This document shows positions 54,127 through 64,000 of a stretch of DNA of 64,000 bases, piece after piece; positions within the stretch are counted from its first letter, which is position 1, and each line of letters begins with the position of its first letter. This DNA comes from Fragum whitleyi. Lineage: Eukaryota > Mollusca > Bivalvia > Cardiida > Cardiidae. The stretch lies in assembly GCA_948146395.1 (NCBI GenBank), contig OX411546.1, positions 19,857,158 to 19,921,157 on the forward strand. The letters run 5' to 3'. A model generated the notes under the pieces. It did no database searches and was not told the origin of the DNA. It was given only the letters and a program-made list of their open reading frames with translations. The translations under genes were made by a program, and so were the position numbers.

Positions 54127-54878
54127 CATTTGCGAAATTCTAATTAAAACCAAAGCGCCATGTTTGTGCTGATGTTTGATTATCAAGGTTTACGATTATC
54201 AATTAACTAAAAGGGGGAAGAATGTCAGACAGGATATTTTCTGCGACCGGGAATTGAACATAGAACCATAACTAGGAGTCCGACGGGCTACCAACTGCTC
54301 TATGGACGCGGATCAGAAACTGTATTTCTCATGATGTCAATTTAGGTTTTCGTCGATAATCAAATGGATTTAGTATTAAATAGTCGAATTTGCGAATTCA
54401 TAAAAAATCCTAGGAAAGCTATAATGATGAAGACTCTAATACGGCTGAAACAAAGACAGTTCCATAAGAGCTAGCCTCGTGACAGGATCGAAGATTAAGC
54501 CTCAAAATTTTAGAAAAATCATAGTTGAGGAAGGAAGTATTTTTCTAAAAGAAAAAAGAAAAAAAAGTACATAAAACCTTATATTTAATAATAAAGCCTG
54601 GATACAAATTAAATCCATCCAAAGTCCATAAATCCTATTTTATTTGCATTTTGTCTTTACACTGCATAAAAGATGAACCGCGCACCTGGCGACAGTTCAT
54701 GGTTGTCACAATTCTAATGTTGTTTATTATTCTTAAATAAATTACCAACCCCATTTTCAGGATGAAAAATGTTTTGTGAGCGTTAAAAAACATGCATCAC
54801 TTTGTACCCGAGTATTTGTACGAAGCTGGTGCCATTTTGCAACCGTTATGCGAACATTTTCATTTTAGATGCAGGTCT
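54127..54878. other. Gene-free stretch with a decayed tRNA-like SINE head
   Basis: 54240-54312, minus strand, reads like a tRNA (ATAGAGCAGTTGGTAGCCCG, TGTTCAATTCCCGG) with many changes. Nothing else recognised. Confidence 0.45.
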
Positions 54879-55121
54879 GGGCCCGTTTTACTAAACATCT
54901 TACGGTAATTTTTTGCGTTCCTCAAAGATTAAAGTTACTTCTACAGTAGTAGCTAAATTTGGAATTCTACCATGCATCATCACCTTGGAATCATCTTGTA
55001 AAGACAATTCCAATGAGATAGTGCAAGGCAGAATCTAACAATGAATGAAAACACCAGATACGATTTGTGGTTTTTGACTCACGATTAATTTTGTCGGAAG
55101 AAATTTAGTAAAACTGGTCCC
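54879..55121. mobile_element. Compact 243-bp relative of the 4.28-kb element, with target duplication
   Basis: Ends GGGCCCGTTTTACTAAACAT and the inverse TTTAGTAAAACTGGTCCC. The interior (54970-55075) matches the right-terminal part of the large element (CAATGAGAT.TTGCAAGGCA, CAATGAATGAAAACACCAG). AGGTCT directly flanks both sides (54873-54878 and 55122-55127), a likely 6-bp target-site duplication (4-6 bp, as edge bases are ambiguous). Confidence 0.85.
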
Positions 55122-55122
55122 A

Positions 55123-55258
55123 GGTCTGCGAATGCTAAAACGTTTGAGAAAGTTTTTTTTTAAAAGAAAATGATATCCTACTTTGCACGTATGTTTACGC
55201 GCAAAGCAGGATATCATTTGCCAAACATTCGCGGCTGTTTTCACCCTGAATACAGATC
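55123..55258. mobile_element. Family A foldback element, copy 8
   Basis: GGTCTGCGAATGCTAAAACG left; core ATCCTACTTTGCACG / GCGCAAAGCAGGAT; right TTTCACCCTGAATACAGATC. The compact GGGCCC element is inserted at its left edge. Confidence 0.75.
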
Positions 55259-55333
55259 AGTTACTCTTTTTGTAGACGAAACGAAAATATCTTAATCTTA
55301 ATATTGTCAGAATTCAGTATAAAGTAAGGTGTC

Positions 55334-56165
55334 ATAATTATACTTAAGTCCAAAAGAAAGCGTGCAATTTCAGTTTGTTTTTTTATTTATTCATTTATAT
55401 TTTTTTTATCTTTTACAAAACTAGGAGAACTCTTGCTGGTAGAATTACTTACATATTTTAGATATGACCCTAAGGAAACGAGGCATAAAATCAGATTTCG
55501 ATTAAGTTGTGTATACTACGGACACATGGTCAGCACATTTGATGTTGAGCTTTGTCCTTCTGGAATTTCTTTTCTTTAATGAGAGAGATTTGCTTATATT
55601 GCATTTCCGAGTTTGACGAGGAACTCCCTATCATATCCAAACAGAAGTTTGGGAATTCATTTAGATGTTACATCTGCGTTAAATCTCTACGTTGATTGAC
55701 CGTTCTGTCGTTCTGCGTTATTCATTGATACTCAAAAGAGGACTCGCAAGTGGATAGGTAAGATTTCTATTGGAACATAAAAGCTGATTTGATAATGTAG
55801 TGAGTTTTCTTCGCACGAGGTTGATTTTTGTCTAACCGCGAAAGTTGAGTGTCAAACTACGTTGTTGCATAGCGTACAATTGTCATTCATATGTGAATTT
55901 TTTTCAAGGTAGAGCATAATAAGAGAACTGAATTTAATTCCAAATTGATTATTCGATAACTGTAGGCTGCACAAGCAAATCGCTCAAAACCAAAGGTCCT
56001 TTCCTATCCAAAAATCATTCAGTGCCAAGTGCTTTATTTCTCAAAGTATCGATGGTCAATAGTTTCGATGCTTTTCATGAAAAGTTTTGTGACGGTACGT
56101 GGTATGACTTCTGCTGATGTATTCGAATCTTAAATGCGAACAATTTCTTTTGAAACTGAGTAAAT
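55334..56165. mobile_element. Family H element, copy 2 (inverted to copy 1)
   Basis: Left ATAATTATACTTAAGTCCAA, right TTTCTTTTGAAACTGAG; interior words match the reverse complement of 23198-24038 throughout, for example TTTCTCAAAGTATCGATGGT. Confidence 0.75.
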
Positions 56166-56289
56166 GAAATGTTAAATAATTCAAAACTGTAGTCAAGCAT
56201 AATTTTAACAATTGTTCCTTTTATCGTTCAATTCTGAATGAAAGGATTTTTTTATAAAGATATTTTTGCTTCACTTTGGCCCGTTACGC

Positions 56290-56626
56290 GATACAATCGA
56301 CATGGCACGAGCAACTACTTCTATTAAGCGACCAACTTGTATTAAGGTACCATCATAAAAAAGTCCCTCCGAGGTAAGCGAAATCTCTGAAAAACTGGAC
56401 ATTTTCAATCAAAAAAATGGTTCATTATTGAATATTGTGTTGTTTTAACCCATAAGAATCGTCTCATTGAGACGATTCTTCTGGGGTCGAACAACATAGG
56501 ATTCAGTATACAATATCTTCAGTATGTTAAAGCTTTTAAGATGAAATATCTTATTTATCATGCAACACTGTTAAAACGACCACTCCCAGAAGCGACCGTC
56601 CTCTAAGTGGTCGCTGTAAACAAGTT
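56290..56626. mobile_element. Foldback element with AGCGACCA words
   Basis: Outer parts carry TTAAGCGACCA (56328) and GACCACTCCCAGAAGCGACC / GTGGTCGCT (56580-56616). The centre has a perfect hairpin AAGAATCGTCTC-ATT-GAGACGATTCTT (56454-56480) inside longer imperfect arms. Confidence 0.65.
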
Positions 56627-58484
56627 TTTCATTACCTTAAATGTATTATATACAAAAGAGGAGACTACGGCATGATTTTCTAATTCTGTTTCATATTTGA
56701 GAAGTATCCGCTGCATTGAACGTTTTATGTTATGAAATAATTAACATCATAAATAAAACTCTGAACCTAAAAAGCCTATCTTTGAATATTCGCACCAAAG
56801 GGATCCTTTAGTAAAATGTATTCTAAATCTGACGCAATTCAATTAATGATATGCTCTTTTGTTAACACAATTAAAGCAATCTATAAGTGTGGTAATTAAA
56901 ATTGTATTCAAAACGCATTGAAAGGGGCGTTTCTAAAAAGATCAATGTTTACCAAACACTTAACAAGAGATAAAATAACAAAAGGTTTGTGACGAGCATA
57001 CAATTCACCCAAATGACATATTTTTTACGTTTATCAAATAAAATAAATGTGTATGTGCATTGATTGAGCTCTCATAATTCCAAACTCATTTTAATAAAAT
57101 AACATGTCATTACAAAAGGACCATACATATGGGCCGAGGTTTTAAACTTTTTTGTGTTCAAAAGAGAATTTTCTTAAATCTAGAATTCAAATAAATGAAT
57201 GAACAGTTATTATTTTTTACTTAAAAGATGATATTAATAAGTTGTTATAAATAACAACCTAATAATATTATCTTTTATGTATAAGTATCGCAACCGAATT
57301 ACTGCTTTAATTTCAAGTTGAAATTTGAGAAAACATTGAGTCGAGCACAAAAAGTCTTATAACCTGATAAGTAAGTATAGACACAGTTGTTCTGACTCAC
57401 TAGCTTCGAAAAAGATCGCCTTTTTGAGAAGGATAATTCCACTGTTTATATTATCATTATTATGATAATTCATACTATAATAACCGTAATGTATGCATTT
57501 GATTAAGACCTTATACCTTCTTTACACACATATACTTAGTCAAAAAAAAAGTTTAGCAACACTTGAATTTTTTTTGCTAAATATTTTTCTGTAGCGGAAA
57601 TATTGTACTCAAATGAAGCAAAACATTGACTTCAATCTCTAAGCAATATATTCATGCTTTTCCTTTGTTCCAATGGTGACTCTACAGTCACAAATCATAG
57701 CCAAAACGGCGGGAGGGGCTGATATAAAAAGTCACAGGCTTTCATTTTTTGTCAAGATTTCGGTTTCGCATTTCAATATCACGCTGTCCGGAGCGACAAG
57801 AATTTAAGCAAATGTTATCTTTGGTCATTCGCTGCCTTTCATACCAAAACGAATCTTCTGCGTGTTAACGTGTGGTTGACGTTACTTGATTAACGCCTCC
57901 CGAAATTCTGTAGCTATAGTTGACGTGGCAGATTTCAAATGGTCAGGTGAAATTAAAGTGATCATGGGAAGGTTCATGAGCCAATTTTCTCGTCTTTAAC
58001 ACCATTGACGTCATAGAAAATGGAGAATACAGAAATGCCGTTATGTAATCATCATCCATTTATGACCCGGTCAATGTTTAGTTCGATGATTTGAGTGGCT
58101 TTCTTTTAATTGATTTAGTACTTATTCAATGTGATGAAAAGCGGTAATATCAGACTGACTCAAGCTTGTAAATTTGAACTACGGACGTAATTGCTTGAAA
58201 ACTCACGGTACGCCTTAAATGGTGATCTGCAAAGTAAACATTATTGATTCGGATAGCCAATCGATAAACTCATCATTCGGGCACCAATTCCCTAAATTGA
58301 TATTTTGATATACAAAGACTATGTTACAATTCAACAAAAGGTGATGCAAAACTTTTTTGACTATAATATATTTGCGCACAATTAGATTAAACTGGGTGAT
58401 TTGTTCAATCCTCCGCGTGGGCAAACATCCTTTCCGATATTTGTCTCTGACCAGTGGGTGGCTAATCGAAACTTGTAATCCAGA
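56627..58484. other. Gene-free stretch
   Basis: 57536-57580 (AAAAAGTTTAGCAACACTTG) resembles the start of some mariner-like or other DNA elements, but no partner end or transposase is seen. A short frame at 58215-58424 (-) has no features. Confidence 0.4.
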
Positions 58485-58921
58485 AACAGTTAAGAATACT
58501 GTGGAATTGACAAGATAAATGGTATTTGAATAATTATGGAACGGAATTGAATGAGTGAAAGGAGCGAGTTTCGAGTGAAATTAAAGGGAGGTAATCAAAT
58601 ATCGCTAATTTGTTCAAGATGAACAAAATTAGTGATATGTATCACCACCCTTTCATAAAATATGCATAAAACTTATTTTCTTCTTTTTTTGCCATTCAAA
58701 ACTAATGAGGCGCCTCCGAAATCATTAATCTCGATAAAGTTATGGATTTTTTTTTTATTGTTTTTTTTTTTTTGTAATTTAGTTGTTGATCTTGTAATAT
58801 AAGAACGTTTTTGAATGGGTTGAGTGAGTGTTTTTAATGAAAGCGTGGAACGTTCAAAGTGAGTGACTTAGAATACATTTGATCGGAATGAGAGTCAATT
58901 TCACGACGAAACTCACTGTAG
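58485..58921. mobile_element. Family D element at 58485
   Basis: ACAGTTAAGAATACTGTGG start; CAATTTCACGACGAAACTCA end. Clear central hairpin GGGAGGTAATCAAATATCGC with its inverse. Confidence 0.8.
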
Positions 58922-60145
58922 CAAAATGAGGCTAGGATGCAAATGTAATACTGGTGCGATAAATTCAATGAGACAATTATTAGTGCCAGAACTGCCGCGA
59001 TATGGCTGAAATTTTGTTAAAACGAAGATTCGAACATGTACAAGTTTTGGTCGTCCGAAGTTGCATTTCGAAAAGTGATATGCAGGTTACTCGAAAATTA
59101 GAAAATAAGTCGTAGTGCAGTATCTTTAAGAAAACAGCCTGCGCGATCCGTGCAGTTTGACTTTGGTCGACATTTCTCGCAAATACTAGACTGTCATTTT
59201 TTTCCCTAACAGATCATGATTATAATTCTTGACTTGCAAAAGTAAAGGTAGTTTTAATCGCATTTGCGATCGAAATGTTATTATTAATAAGGGATCCCGA
59301 GATTGTCGATTATCTTTTTCTTTTTCTCTCAGAAAAGGAAAAGGAAACATCAATCACAATTAGTTGAACGCTGAATACTTGGTTCGTTTTACATATTTAT
59401 CATTTGAATGCTCATTTATCTACTTTTTGTTAAGAAACTCCTAAAGCCTCTCTTTATTTGACAAATATATTTGATTTTCAATAAAAACGGAGAGTGAAAT
59501 TTTACACCGTACCGGTTTCGTATTATTCAAATTGTGTTTTTGTCTGGCATGATAGCGATATCTTGAATTATTGCGTATAACAATAAAGGTTTTCAGATAA
59601 AAATTTGAGCTAACTTAAAACCTTATCTTGCTGTTTATGACATATTAATTTGCAGAGAGTTTAGACGAAGATCATTCTGCACATACGTGCAGTCTGATTT
59701 TAGCCCCCATTAACTGCTTACTGCTTAATTTTTCATTGAGAAACAAAAAAATAAATATGACATGATAAGGGTTAAACGTTTGAACAACATTTCTTGAAAA
59801 AGAAACAAAAATATTGTATTTAGAATTATATTTCTAAGTTACTTTAAAGGTTTACTATTGCATGCAGTCTCTATTTTTCCACTGCAAGATCTTATCTATT
59901 TTCAAACATTTGTTTTACGAATTTCCCTGATTGGTCTTTCCCATGACGGGTCTTTGTGAACATCGAATGACGCCTTCACTGTAGTCAAGGGTTTTTCCAG
60001 ATTTCAGTAGGATCATTGGGAAATATTCTTACTTTTCTGAAAAGAATTCTTGGCGTTCCCACGACATTTAGGGCGATGTCATGGTACGGCGCTCCTCTAA
60101 CGCTCACGCGATTCTACTGCGCCCATACGGCGATCGATTGCTTTC
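58922..60145. other. Gene-free stretch
   Basis: Near 59110-59200 and 59880-59955 there are words resembling family E (GCGCGATCCGTGCAGTTTGA; TCCCATGACGGGTC), too decayed to delimit. Confidence 0.4.
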
Positions 60146-60318
60146 CTGCAGTTGAATCATTGTAAAATTGACGATTATTTCGATCAAAATCATTCTTAAT
60201 TATTCGCTCAGTGCTCCATTCATTCCAATCACTCTCAAATCGATCAAGAACGCTCCGAAATTATTAGGAAACATTTAAAAAATGTTCAAGACTTTCAGCA
60301 ATAAATTCAAATCGTTCT
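60146..60318. mobile_element. Family D fragment at 60146
   Basis: One arm only: GCAGTTGAATCATTGTAAAA, TTGACGATTATTTCGATC, CTCCATTCATTCC. No hairpin. Confidence 0.6.
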
Positions 60319-60756
60319 ATTTTTAAATCGTACTGCGAAGCAGTAGATTTATAATTACCGTTTTCCAGAAATCCAGTCTGTTTGACCCACTACATTTTTA
60401 CCATAATCCCTTGAGCAATGTGTTCAAACCAACTTATGTGTTTTCAAACGCCGAAGAAACGGCCTTTTCAGTCACAATCTACAAACTTTGTTTTTATCTT
60501 ATTTACTTTTCGACAATTACAGAAGAGGCTAATACAAAATTTGATGTAATTTTCGCTTTTAGTAATTACCAGTTAGTATTTTCAGTGTTTATAACAAGAT
60601 TTTCGGTTGAGTAAAGGAGTTGAAACGTACAATAGGTTAACTGTATAATAAATTTGTAGCACTTACAATATTACTGCTCTGATGTTTTTCTCGAACGGTC
60701 ATTTACCAGTTGTAGGGCTGACAACCAATCAAATTCTGTTATGATTATCACGCGTT

Positions 60757-61012
60757 TTAACCCGCGCGTAAATACAGACTACGTCATAGATGCAAATGGC
60801 CATCGTCTGCTCGAAATGTGTCAATTAAGTTGTTTGTCATTGGTCAATAGTCGTCTGCACTCAAACAGGGAGCGTGGGAAGTTAACTGTGGAATGAGTAC
60901 TGTTGACTATGTGTTAACAAATAGAAATAATTTTGTAATTTTGAAATATTTGATTTCAATGAGCACTCTGATCCTCCAATCCTATTTTCAATAAATTCAA
61001 ATTTGAGTATGA
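60757..61012 (+). pseudogene. LINE endonuclease (APE-type) remnant
   Basis: Two frames offset by one base near 60882 give TDYVIDANGHRLLEMC and NSRLHSNRER, then GMSTVDYVLTNRNNF and FNEHSDPPILFSIN. These match the C-terminal endonuclease signature of non-LTR retrotransposons: NG.LLLMC, NSR, G.STVDYVL with the catalytic-region Asp, and SDH-like SDP. No RT follows, so it is a short dead fragment; the clade cannot be told. Confidence 0.75.
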
Positions 61013-61214
61013 AGAAAAATTATTCAACAACAAATAAACCGACAAAAACATACGATAAACTGATATAGGATATTATTTATCTACCATGACCTGGCACTCA
61101 TTAAATATTCCTTTTGACCCCTATTGATAGTCGGTAAATTGTTTCTTAATATAGACTTATACTCGCGAAGTTAAGATGGAAAAATATGTATCACAGTTCG
61201 AAGTACACACGGAA

Positions 61215-61290
61215 ATTTAGCGGTGGTGGTTAGGCTGCGTTCCCATAATCGGGAGGCCACGAGTTCAAGCCGGACTATGACCATAAATAT
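61215..61290 (+). mobile_element. tRNA-like SINE head
   Basis: GGTGGTTAGGCTGCG and GAGTTCAAGCCGGAC resemble A and B boxes at the right spacing. Acceptor pairing is lost. Confidence 0.5.
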
Positions 61291-61904
61291 TTCTATTTCT
61301 TTTTTGGGGAACACTTAATTGAGTACCGATTTTGATACTTTTGATATTTTGAACAGTGTTGCCTAAGACTATTTGTATTCGGCACAGCCTTTCCGTCAGC
61401 CTCAATTTGACTACTAAGTATTGTAAAGTCCTGTCCATTAATCATTGGTAATTACTGAAAAAATATAAATTTTGAAAAGTATTTAGATCTTTCTTTAAGA
61501 GATGAAGGGGCACTTTTTTTTACAAAAAATGATTGTATGAAATTAAAAACACATAGAGGGTTTGAACACGTTAATCGAATTCCTGTTTAACTCTTATCTC
61601 TATCTTTTAATTCAATACCATGGAGCAAATGAGATCTTTATCGTAACTACTTTTTAGTACAAGCTTACTAACAACTTATTATTTTTTTCATTTAGGTATG
61701 AAAAAAATCTTACTCTCGATCAGAATGCAATAATCTTGGTTGGTGCAAACACACAAAATTGAATGATGTCAGAATAAAATATATTGATCGTAACTGACAA
61801 AAAAACCAATCAAGGTACAAAATAATAATAAGAAATGTAATTAAAAATAAAAAAACGAAAAAAATCAATATGTTAACGATAATCACAATGATTATAACAT
61901 GTGT
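61291..61904. other. Gene-free stretch
   Basis: AT-rich, no exon recognised. Confidence 0.4.
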
Positions 61905-61985
61905 CTCTGTCAGGAATTGAACCCGACCCAACAACTTATCGGTGTACGGGAAGGCGTCTGTAACCACTGTGCTACCGCGACTTTT
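61905..61985 (-). mobile_element. tRNA-like SINE head (minus strand)
   Basis: On the minus strand, GCGGTAGCACAGTGGTTACA (A box) and GGGTTCAATTCCTGACAG (B box). Resembles the heads at 47346 and 61215 more than the 30690 type. Confidence 0.6.
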
Positions 61986-62479
61986 TGAAAAGGATGTGTA
62001 ATAATAACTAAAACGGTGAATGAAATTGGGTAACGATGCGGGATTACTCGAGCGTTAACGGACGTTAATGAGTGCCAGGTCATTTTAGATAAACAATACA
62101 AACGTGTTGGTAATCAAAATTGTAAATAGTTTAATGAAAAATGTATGTTGCTAAACAGACTTTTAAACTCTATAGAGAGAGGAATAATATTAACAGACAA
62201 GCTTTTAGCTTGGCGCGTGCTCATTATAACAACGTAAAAAATCTGCTAAGAAATAATTTACACTAGCAGAGGGCTATCGAATTAGCAACCTTTCAAAATC
62301 GGACCCACGAGGTTGGATGAGCTGGCGATGTCCTCGAAAAGATGGACAAAAAACTCACAAATTGGGCAAAGATTTTACCAACTTTTATTGTCCAAATTTG
62401 AGCCCTTTTGATTGGCGAACTATTGCACTATCCCAGCCTCTCAAAGATGTACGATTTACAGTGCTGACAGCACTTTGAT
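61986..62479. other. Gene-free stretch
   Basis: Nothing recognised. Confidence 0.35.
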
Positions 62480-62732
62480 TTTCTATGGTTTTATTAGCAT
62501 GTGGACTTTCAAGTGTCTGATTAGTCTACGTGGAAGCACAAACAGATGAGCATGTTTATTTCATTAAAGGGAGGTAATCAATATCGCTAATTTTGTTCAT
62601 GTTGAACAAAATTAGCGATATTGGACCCCCCCCCCCTTTAATTTCAATCATAACTCGCTCCACACTCTCATTCAATTTCATTCCAAAATAATTCCAAAAT
62701 ACACTTGTCAATTTTACGATGTTGTTAACTGT
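62480..62732. mobile_element. Family D element at 62480, left-truncated
   Basis: Textbook central hairpin: GGGAGGTAATCAATATCGCT with the inverse, tip GTTCATGTTGAAC, then a C run and right end TTACGATGTTGTTAACTGTA. The left outer arm is missing. Confidence 0.85.
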
Positions 62733-62877
62733 ACTACGATTCAAAGCGCCCCTATGACTATTTTAATGCAAAGATTGAGGTGCTACCGTAATTGCAATGT
62801 CGAGCCTACTACATTCTCGCAACGGGTAACTGCGTTTTTCATGCGCTAGGAACTTTTAAAAGGTAATATTAAATTAT

Positions 62878-63422
62878 TACAGGTAAGAACGTCTTGAAAT
62901 TGACAAGATGGATGATTTTGGAATGAATTTGGAATGAAACTGACTGAGTGTGTGGTACAAGTTTTGAGTGAAATTAAAGGGGGGTAATCAAGTATCGCTA
63001 ATTTTGTTCATTTTGAACAGAATTAGCGATATGTATTTCCCCCCCCCCCCCCTCTTTCATAAAATATGCATAAAAGTTCTATTTTCCCCCCATTCCAAAC
63101 TAATCAGGCGCTTTCAAAATCAATAAACTGAATAAAATTATGGATATCTTTTTCATGAAATATACGTATTTTTTGTTTGTTTTCATGGACCAATCATACA
63201 CATTAAAATCCATACAAGTCAATAGAATCGTAAAATAATTCGATCTATTTTAATGAAATGTTAAACGTCTATGCCGATTTCGAAATGTTTTCTAACGATT
63301 TTGGAGCGTTGTTTTGTCGAGACGAGAAGTGAGTATTTGGAATGAATGAATGAAGGAGCGCTGAGCTTTTAAGAATGGTTTTGATGGGAATGAGTGTCAA
63401 TTTTACGATGTTTTTAACTGTA
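62878..63422. mobile_element. Family D element at 62878
   Basis: TACAGGTAAGAACGTCTTG start; TTACGATGTTTTTAACTGTA end; central hairpin with GTTCATTTTGAAC tip and a long C run on the right side. One of the longest copies. Confidence 0.85.
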
Positions 63423-63689
63423 TTTGCCAGTTGTTCGATTACTTTGAAAATGTAATTATACCTGAAACAGAATGAAAGGGAAAATTGCAAAAAAAAAAAA
63501 AAACACTTAAAAGGAGAAGCTTTCTAAAATATATCAATATCATTCTGAGTCTATTGCACATAGATGTACGTGATCAACAGTTAAGCATTTCGCCATTCAT
63601 TCACTATGAAATGAAAGTAATATTTACAACTGGGATAAAGATTTTTTTGTTTGATATTGGCTACTTATTCTTAACATTGTAGCAGGAAA

Positions 63690-63920
63690 GTTGTCCAATT
63701 TTGTTTTGTTTGAATGGGGTTTAGCGCCGCTTTGAACTATCTTTCATTAGTGACGTTGCGTTGCTAAATCGCAGACATCGACGACATAGCCGTGCTAGCG
63801 CCACTTTACAATTTTTTTTAATTGCGCTCAAACTGCGAAACGCGGCGCTGAAACGCCGAAACCACTGCGTTGTGGGCGATCTCGTGCTGCTAGGGAGGCA
63901 ACACGACGCTCTTACTACAA
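63690..63920 (-). mobile_element. SINE tail fragment (minus strand)
   Basis: TTTGAATGGGGTTTAGCGCC at 63709-63728 matches the tail of the SINE at 44618. Beyond about 63770 the sequence is GC-richer and does not match; the head is not identified. Confidence 0.45.
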
Positions 63921-64000
63921 TCTTATCACACCACGATCTTACGATGACTGTTTTGTACATGATCAATAATCGCCCTGCCCCACAGCGCTCTGTTTAGACC

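Noticed and set aside
57530..57800. Start of a mariner-like transposon (AAAAAGTTTAGCAACAC)
   Set aside because: No matching inverted end or transposase could be found by eye.

Overview
The window looks like an AT-rich, repeat-dense animal nuclear segment. It contains GT-AG spliced coding exons, a tyrosine-recombinase retrotransposon, tRNA-headed SINEs and many short palindromic DNA elements. A marine invertebrate, probably a bivalve mollusc, is the best guess. This rests on the style of the SINE tails, the foldback elements and an Asp-rich protein gene; no marker gene fixes the species.

Layout. 1-1377: no gene seen. 1378-8867: a DIRS/Ngaro-type retrotransposon bounded by two 205-bp direct repeats that read as identical. 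It carries a broken SGNH-hydrolase ORF, a gag-like ORF, a broken reverse transcriptase/RNase H and a tyrosine recombinase with all catalytic residues. 8868-10873: repeats and the upstream region of the next gene. 10874-28871 (+): the main host gene, reconstructed here as five phase-compatible exons giving 819 aa. The product is predicted to be a short cytosolic tail, one membrane anchor, acidic helical segments, a very long Asp/Lys tract and a C-terminal region with recurring D-I/V-x-I/V-P motifs. Its introns are full of small mobile elements, some nested. 29558-36597: palindromic elements, a tandem duplication and a SINE. 36598-37617 (-): the last or only coding exon of a basic, coiled-coil-rich protein of unknown function, with a foldback element abutting its stop codon. 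37694-49600: more elements, including a 4.28-kb terminal-inverted-repeat element with about a dozen subterminal copies of one short motif, and a six-unit ~160-bp satellite. 49600-64000: repeats, a second ~165-bp tandem array, a LINE endonuclease remnant and several tRNA-like SINE heads. No other convincing host exon was found.

Most of the non-coding sequence resolves into about ten recurring families, named A to H, J and K here for cross-reference. Only two host genes are supported. The candidates for something undescribed are the Asp-rich membrane protein, the large element with subterminal repeats and its compact relative, and the widespread family-D element whose central hairpin appears conserved with compensating changes.
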